A stretch of 64,000 bases of DNA, from assembly GCF_023091745.1 (NCBI RefSeq), contig NC_068922.1, positions 27,318,001 to 27,382,000 of the forward strand. The letters are read 5' to 3'. Positions within the stretch are counted from its first letter, which is position 1; each line of letters begins with the position of its first letter. The notes beneath the pieces were generated by a model that was not told where the DNA came from, ran no database searches, and saw only the letters and a list, made by a program, of their open reading frames with translations. The position numbers and the translations under genes are program-made. This DNA comes from Budorcas taxicolor (taxonomy: Eukaryota; Chordata; Mammalia; Artiodactyla; Bovidae). Below, piece by piece: positions 58,859 through 64,000 of the stretch.

Positions 58859-60329
58859 TAATGAGAGGGAAATAATGCAGTTCAATATTACGGTTCTTGG
58901 ATGCCTATAGGAGATGACTTGTATATACAAAAGAGTGAATTAAAATACTCCCATTCATTATATGAAGGAAAATCCCACACATGGCCACTCTCAGGCTCAA
59001 AAATGAATCTTTATTTTCCTAAGTTTTCATAAAGAAGGCCCCCAAAGTAAATTCTACTTTCTTTATTCTTATTAGCTGTTAACTACCATTCACCCTTGGA
59101 AATCTTCTTCCCCATAAAATTCAATTTATGAAAAGAAATTTTTTTATTCAGGGAGGTAACAAATGGACTTGGGCATTGGGATTATACAAAGCTGGGTTAC
59201 TGAATTTAATCTTATGACACTTTTTAACTTTAAAAACAGAAGTATCTGTTTTTAAGATATCTCTAACAAAACCAAAATCTATATTACCCAAATCCTTTCC
59301 AATATCTCTTTTCTACCAAATTCCCTGAAACACAGAGGCTGGTGTAATCCTAATTTGTCCCTTAGGTATATAGGTATAAACATTCTTTCCTCCCTGTAAT
59401 TCAGAGAAGAGCTTACTTAATAAGTCACAAAGCTCCTCAATCCCATACCCACAATGCCTGAAAGACTTTATTGTGGGCATGGCTGATGTGATAAAATTCT
59501 TGGGAAATGTGTAGAGAGAAAAGGGAGATTGTGGTTGGAAAATAAAAGGTTCCTTTCCTCAGTCTAACAAACTGAGAAAGCCAGACTCTTTAAAAATTAA
59601 AAGTTCATTTTTTTCCCTAGGATATTACCTCTGAAAGTAACACTAACTTGTTTAATTTAGATTGTAATAAATATCCTCTTTGATTTCCACCTTAAAAGTT
59701 TAATGAAGTAATAACAGACCAAGGTTGGTCTACCATCATTAATAATCCTCCCACCTGGTCTGACAAAGGATTTTTAAGCCCAGGAGCCAACTCTGATTCA
59801 TTTTTATCAAATGCTTGGAAGAATGCATTTAAAAATATTTTTTGTCTGTATGAGGATGCTTGAAAAGAAAAACAAAAATTAATAACTCCCCCTTGGGTTG
59901 TTTTGAAAACTGAATTTGTTAATACCTGTGATATACTTAGAACAAGACATTTAACATGGTAAGAATGCATTCTGAGTATGTTGTCATTGTTATCAGCTTA
60001 TGCAGTTTAGAGGACTTTATGTCTTTCTAAGCAAGCAGATATTAGTATAACTTCTATCCTAAAGCTTCCTGCCTGTTTTGAATATATTTCCTGTCTAGAA
60101 AATTATATCCACTTGTTTGGTTTACAAAAAACCTAATTTAACTAGTTTAACCAGTGACTCTTACACCTATATATTCAGAACTAAATTTTCTTCTGAAATG
60201 AATATGTACTTCAGAGTCATAGATATTTCCAAGGGTGTCTTAAAAGATCCCAAAGATATCAGGCCCCAAACTGAAGTCATTTTCATCTCTTTCTGCTTTT
60301 CTTTCATTTTAAATTGTTCTTAGATAATG
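58859..60329. other. Unique AT-rich sequence
   Basis: No gene or repeat recognised. Confidence 0.5.
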
Positions 60330-60550
60330 ATGTCACCATCCACTCAAGTTTCCAGAATAAAAAGTTTGAGTTATCAACTTCTATCCTCTCACCAATGCCA
60401 AGAAAAGTCATTCAACTAGACACAAAGTCTTTTCAGTTTCATTTAAAAAAATGGCTTTCAAATAGGTCTGTCCCTTCCATTACGACTGCTTTTGTGAATT
60501 GAATTGAAGCCTTCATCTTTTCTCACCTGGATATTAACTGTCTCCAAGTG
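60330..60550 (+). mobile_element. L2 LINE remnant
   Basis: 'gatgtcaccatccactcaag', 'caacttctatcctctcacc', 'ggtctgtcccttccat' and 'ttctcacctggatattaac' follow the L2 3' region in order. Confidence 0.65.
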
Positions 60551-60627
60551 TTTTTCACTTGATACTAATCTGTTCAATATTCCATGAGATCTTCAATTGA
60601 CTCATTTGCCATCTTCACAACTTATCA

Positions 60628-60770
60628 GCTGTGAGAACTTGGGAAAGTTATTTGATATTCCTCTGCGTTAATTTCCTTATCAGTAAAATGGGAAAAACAA
60701 TAACTAGCTTCCAAGGTATTGGTGATATGATATCAAATGAACTGATATCTTAGAAGGTAGTGACAAGTGA
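60628..60770 (+). mobile_element. MIR SINE
   Basis: 'gtgagaacttgggaaagtta' and 'ccttatcagtaaaatgggaa' followed by 'aacaataac' are the conserved MIR core. Confidence 0.85.
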
Positions 60771-60807
60771 ATGGCACATGAAGAGGGGTAATTAATAACA
60801 GCACAAA

Positions 60808-60891
60808 GGGCTTCCTTAGTGGCTCAGCGGTAAAGAACCCACCTATAAATGCAGGAGACATCAGTTTGACCCCTGATCTGGGAAGATCCCA
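60808..60891 (+). mobile_element. CHR SINE, left part (split by BovB)
   Basis: tRNA-derived head 'gggcttccttagtggctcag' through 'gatctgggaagatcccac'. The body resumes at 62226 after a 1.3-kb BovB, so this is one SINE in two pieces. Confidence 0.88.
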
Positions 60892-62225
60892 CATCAGTTC
60901 AATTCACTTCAGTTCAGTCATTCAGCCATGTCCGACTCTTTGTGACACCGTGTACTGCAGCTCCCCAGGCTTCCCTGTCCATCACCAACTTCCAGAGCTT
61001 GCTCAAACTCACGTCCACCAAGTCGGTGATGCCATCCAACCATCTCATCCTCTGTCATCCCCTTCTCTTCCTGCCTTCAACCTTTCCCAACATCAGGGTT
61101 TTTTCCAGTGAGTCAGTTCTTCACATCAAGTAGCCAAAGTAATGGAGCTTCAACTTCAACATCAGCCCTTCCAATGAATATTCAGGACTGATTTCCTTTC
61201 ACATTGACTGGTTAGATCTCCTTGAAGTCCAAGGGAGTCTCAAGAGTCTTCTCCAATACCACAGTTCAAAAGCATCAATTTTTTGGTGCTCAGCTTTCTT
61301 TGTAGTCCAACTCTCACATTCATACATGACTACTGGAGAAATCAAAGCTTTGTCTAGATGGACCTTTGTTGGCAAAATAATGTCTCTGCTTTTTAATATG
61401 CTCTCTAGGTTGGTCATAACTTTTCTTCCAAGGAGTAAGTGTCTTTTAATTTCATGGCTGCAATCACCATCTGCAGTGATTTTGGAGCCCAAAAAAATAA
61501 AGTCTGACACTGTTTCCACTGTTTCCCCATCTATTTCCCATGAAGTGATGGGACCGGATGCCATGATCTTAGTTTTTTGAATGTTGAGTTTTAAGCCAAC
61601 TTTTTCACTCGCCTCTTTCACTGTCATCAAGAGGCCCTTCAGTTCCTCTTCACTTCATCTGCATATCTGACGTTATTGTTATTTATCCTGGCTATCTTGA
61701 TTCCAGCTTGTGCTTCATCCAGCCCAACATTTTGTGTGATGGACTCTGCATATAAGTTAAACAAGCAGGTTGACAATATATAGCCTTGATGTACTCCTTT
61801 CCCAATTTGGAACCAGTCTGTTGTTCCATGTCCAGTTCTAACTGTTGCTTCTTGACCTTCATACAGATTTCTCAGGAGGCAGGTAAGGGGATCTGGTATT
61901 CCCATCTCTTTTAAGAATTTTCCCACAGTTTGTTGTGATCCACACAGTCAAAGGCTTTGATGTAGTCAATAAAGCAGAAGTATATGTTTTTCTGGAACTC
62001 TCTTGCTTTTTCTATGATCCAACAGATGTTGGCAATTTGATCTCTGGTTCCCCTGCCTTTTCTAAATCCAGCTTGAACATCTGGAAGTCCATGGTTCATG
62101 TACTATTGTAGCCTGGCTTGGAGAATTTTGAGCACTACTTTGCTAAAAGTAATTTAGCAAATTACAAATAATTACTAACCATAATTAAGCATTACTGTTG
62201 AAGCCTTGCTTGGAGAATTTTGAGC
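60892..62225 (-). mobile_element. BovB LINE inserted into a CHR SINE
   Basis: Minus-strand BovB of about 1.3 kb. It starts (5' side) near 62225 and contains GLPDVQAGFRKGRGTRDQ, FIDYIKAFDCVDH and an altered YADD region (a deletion joins it to the following codons near 61655), then KTKIMASGPITSW and the 3' tail at about 60895. Short atccca repeats at 60886-60891 and 62226-62231 flank it. A local duplication disturbs its 5' end (62106-62225). Confidence 0.93.
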
Positions 62226-62497
62226 ATCCCATGCTGTGGAGCAACTAAGCGATGCACCACAAATATTGAGCCTATGCTCTAGAACCCAGAAACCACAACT
62301 ATTGAGCTCACACACCACAACTACTATAGCCTGTGTTCCCTAAAGCCTGTGCTCTGCAACAAGAGAAGCTATTGCAATGAGAAGCCCACACACTGAAATG
62401 TAAGAAAGAGTGGCCCCCAGTCGCAGCAACTAGAGAAAGCCTGTGAGGCAACAAAAACCCAACACAGCCAAAAATTTCAAAATATTTTTAAAAAAAT
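62226..62497 (+). mobile_element. CHR SINE, right part (split by BovB)
   Basis: 'atcccatgctgtggagcaac', 'attgagcctatgctctag', 'gcaacaagagaagctattgc', 'gagtggcccccagtcgcag' and the tail 'cacagccaaaaatttc' complete the CHR SINE begun at 60808. Confidence 0.9.
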
Positions 62498-62785
62498 AAT
62501 AGCACAAAAGGGGATGCATGAAAAAGTTTATAGAGTTTCATATAATTCAAGGTACAGTTAAGTACCTAAGTTTCAGGAAGAACCAGTGTCAGTCAGAAAG
62601 CATGGCACTAGGAATGTAGACCTCTTTGTTTCAAATTCAAAATCTCCCCTGATTGGCCCACTTAAATGAAATGTCTTCTTTTGTGAAGGGGAATCACCAA
62701 GAAGGGTATAGCAACTGGTAGCTCACTCTGTCATTATCAGAGAAGAGCAGTCATGGCAAGCCACGACAACATCTCAAAAATCATG
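62498..62785. other. Unique sequence
   Basis: Under 300 bp. Nothing recognised. Confidence 0.5.
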
Positions 62786-63018
62786 GCTTTGTTGCTAAGT
62801 CACTTCAGTCGTGTCCGACTCTGTGTGACCCCATAGACGGCAGCCCACCAGGCTCCCCCGTCCCTGGGACTCTCCAGGCAAGAACACTGGAATGGGTTGC
62901 CATTTCCTTCTCCAATGCATGAAAGTGAAAAGTGAAAGTGAAGTCGCTCAGTCGTGTCTGACCCTCAGCGACCCCATGGACTGCAGCCTACCAGGCTCCT
63001 CCATCCATGGTATTTTTG
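62786..63018 (-). mobile_element. Bov-A2 SINE, truncated
   Basis: Two Bov-A units on the minus strand (plus-strand landmarks 'ttgctaagtcacttcagtcg' and 'gaagtcgctcagtcgtgtct') are joined by the linker 'gaaagtgaaaagtgaaagtg' typical of Bov-A2. The second unit is cut short at 'cctccatccatgg'. Confidence 0.93.
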
Positions 63019-64000
63019 AGAAATAAAACTAAGGCAAATGAAGTGCTATTATTGAAATGTTTTATAAAGACAACTTTTTAAAGTAACAATCAGCAGAGTG
63101 TACCTTCTGTGAAGGTTAAATAGATTCCATACAGAATTTTATATTTAAAGTTGTTTAAAAGTCCATCCCAAAATATCCATCAATATAGAAAACTAGTTTC
63201 TGATATAAAGATACCATTAGAGCCACAACAGGTAAAGAACTTACATATTATCAATCTCATCTTCACCGCAAAAAAAAAGCTGAAAGACTTGAAAGTCAGT
63301 GACTTTTCTGGTACTCCTCAGAGAACTGAGGTCATGGTGAAAACTACCACCCCCAAATCTGGAGAGACAGACAAATTTAAAGAGTCACAACTAAGACATG
63401 CTTATTTGAAGAAGAAGTCACTGTAGCCAGAAAGTGGTAGGAAGATTTAAATGATAACTTTGACAAATTGATGGGAGTTAAGAGTGGACCAGCTTGAAAG
63501 AAGACTACCAAGGATAAGTCTTGTGAGAGGAGATTTCCATCCTCCATAGATTTTATCTCCAGAAACACCACCTGATTTTCATGGGAAGGAGCCAAGTAAA
63601 ATCCCCTCATGACTCTAATAGAGAAAGGGGGGAAATAAACATTTTGAAATTTCCTAAAACATTCTGTATGGGAAGACTTCCCATAACACTTGGTGGAAGG
63701 GCATTTCCTTGACTTTAGCCCCCTTTAAGCTTCAGATTTTACCTAGGGTGCTGGAGAGGGAATTAAGGAACACTTTTGAGGATCACAGCCCTGGGATACT
63801 TTCCCACTAAGAGTCTTGAGTTTCAATCATAAGATTACAGAGTTTTTACCACCGTATCAATAGAGCAATATTTTTACAGTGAATTACAGCTGAGAGAGCT
63901 ACACAATTCATGCTCTACCTCAAGATGAGTTCCTAGGGAAACTCGAAGACAACAGGGGAAACAAAAACAAGTACATTAAGGGATTTGAAATTTCTGACAG
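63019..64000. other. Unassigned sequence, possibly an old LTR-type repeat
   Basis: No repeat or gene is named with confidence. A 276-bp open frame (63151-63426 plus) has a lysine-rich end and no known domain. The part from about 63370 onward has the even composition of a dispersed repeat that I have a vague sense of having seen in artiodactyls, but I cannot assign it. Confidence 0.35.

Noticed and set aside
5542..62099. Multiple reverse-transcriptase traces that might suggest a retron or diversity-generating system
   Set aside because: All belong to BovB or L1 elements with recognisable 3' ends. There is no template repeat, msr/msd or target-protein structure.
3157..62497. tRNA-like A and B boxes at many SINE heads
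   Set aside because: They belong to tRNA-derived SINEs and do not fold as functional tRNAs.
63151..63426. Lysine-rich 91-codon open frame as a possible small gene
   Set aside because: No domain, no splice or promoter context, and it may lie in an old repeat. Kept only as unassigned sequence.

Overview
This window is mammalian nuclear DNA from a bovid ruminant (cattle, buffalo, sheep or goat type). The evidence is the repeat content: BovB (RTE-type) LINEs ending in the bovid 3' signature, Bov-tA and Bov-A2 SINEs, tRNA-Glu-derived CHR SINEs and a ruminant L1. These sit beside older mammal-wide repeats (MIR, L2, an MLT1-type LTR, hAT and Tigger-type DNA transposons). I found no intact protein-coding gene, no functional tRNA or rRNA gene, no CRISPR array and no operon. 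It is an AT-rich intergenic or deep-intronic stretch in which the only long coding traces are dead retrotransposon proteins and one processed pseudogene.

Layout. 1-11.9 kb: mostly unique sequence with a CHR SINE beside a run of 17 G, a hAT-type element split by an LTR-like insertion, a BovB fragment, a Bov-tA SINE and two same-direction LTRs about 230 bp apart. 11.956-19.965 kb: an essentially full-length 8.0-kb L1 with an exact 12-bp target-site duplication, a 2.7-kb 5' UTR, broken ORF1 and ORF2, and a Bov-tA SINE lodged in the reverse-transcriptase region. 20-28.8 kb: a BovB with a second BovB tail nested inside it, a processed pseudogene that I read as NOP56, a tRNA-dimer SINE with an exact 12-bp duplication, L2 and L1 remnants and another BovB. 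28.8-33.6 kb: unique sequence, a BovB tail, an isolated CpG-rich block (32.04-32.72 kb) that looks promoter-like, and a hAT-type element.

34-47 kb: CHR SINEs, three BovB copies (one with an almost open reverse-transcriptase reading frame), MIR, Tigger/MER2-type, L1 and L2 remnants, and a 136-bp young L1 tail nested in an old L1 with an exact 15-bp duplication. 47-57 kb: Bov-tA SINEs, an old L1 split by a CHR SINE, a BovB composite with an internal inversion, a pair of inverted L1 tails and two more BovB pieces. 57-64 kb: an MLT1-type LTR, Bov-A2-type SINEs, L2, MIR and a CHR SINE split by a 1.3-kb BovB.

The pieces do not form a pathway. What they record is insertion order: L2, MIR, DNA transposons and MLT1 first, then old L1s and CHR SINEs, then BovB, Bov-tA and Bov-A2, and ruminant L1s. 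I did not find a new biological system. The items most worth a second look are the CpG-rich block at 32 kb, the NOP56 pseudogene, the full-length L1 with its repeated 5' UTR, the BovB inversion at 50.7-51.5 kb and the nested insertions that can be dated against each other. Repeat family names come from recognition of consensus-like stretches, not from a database search.
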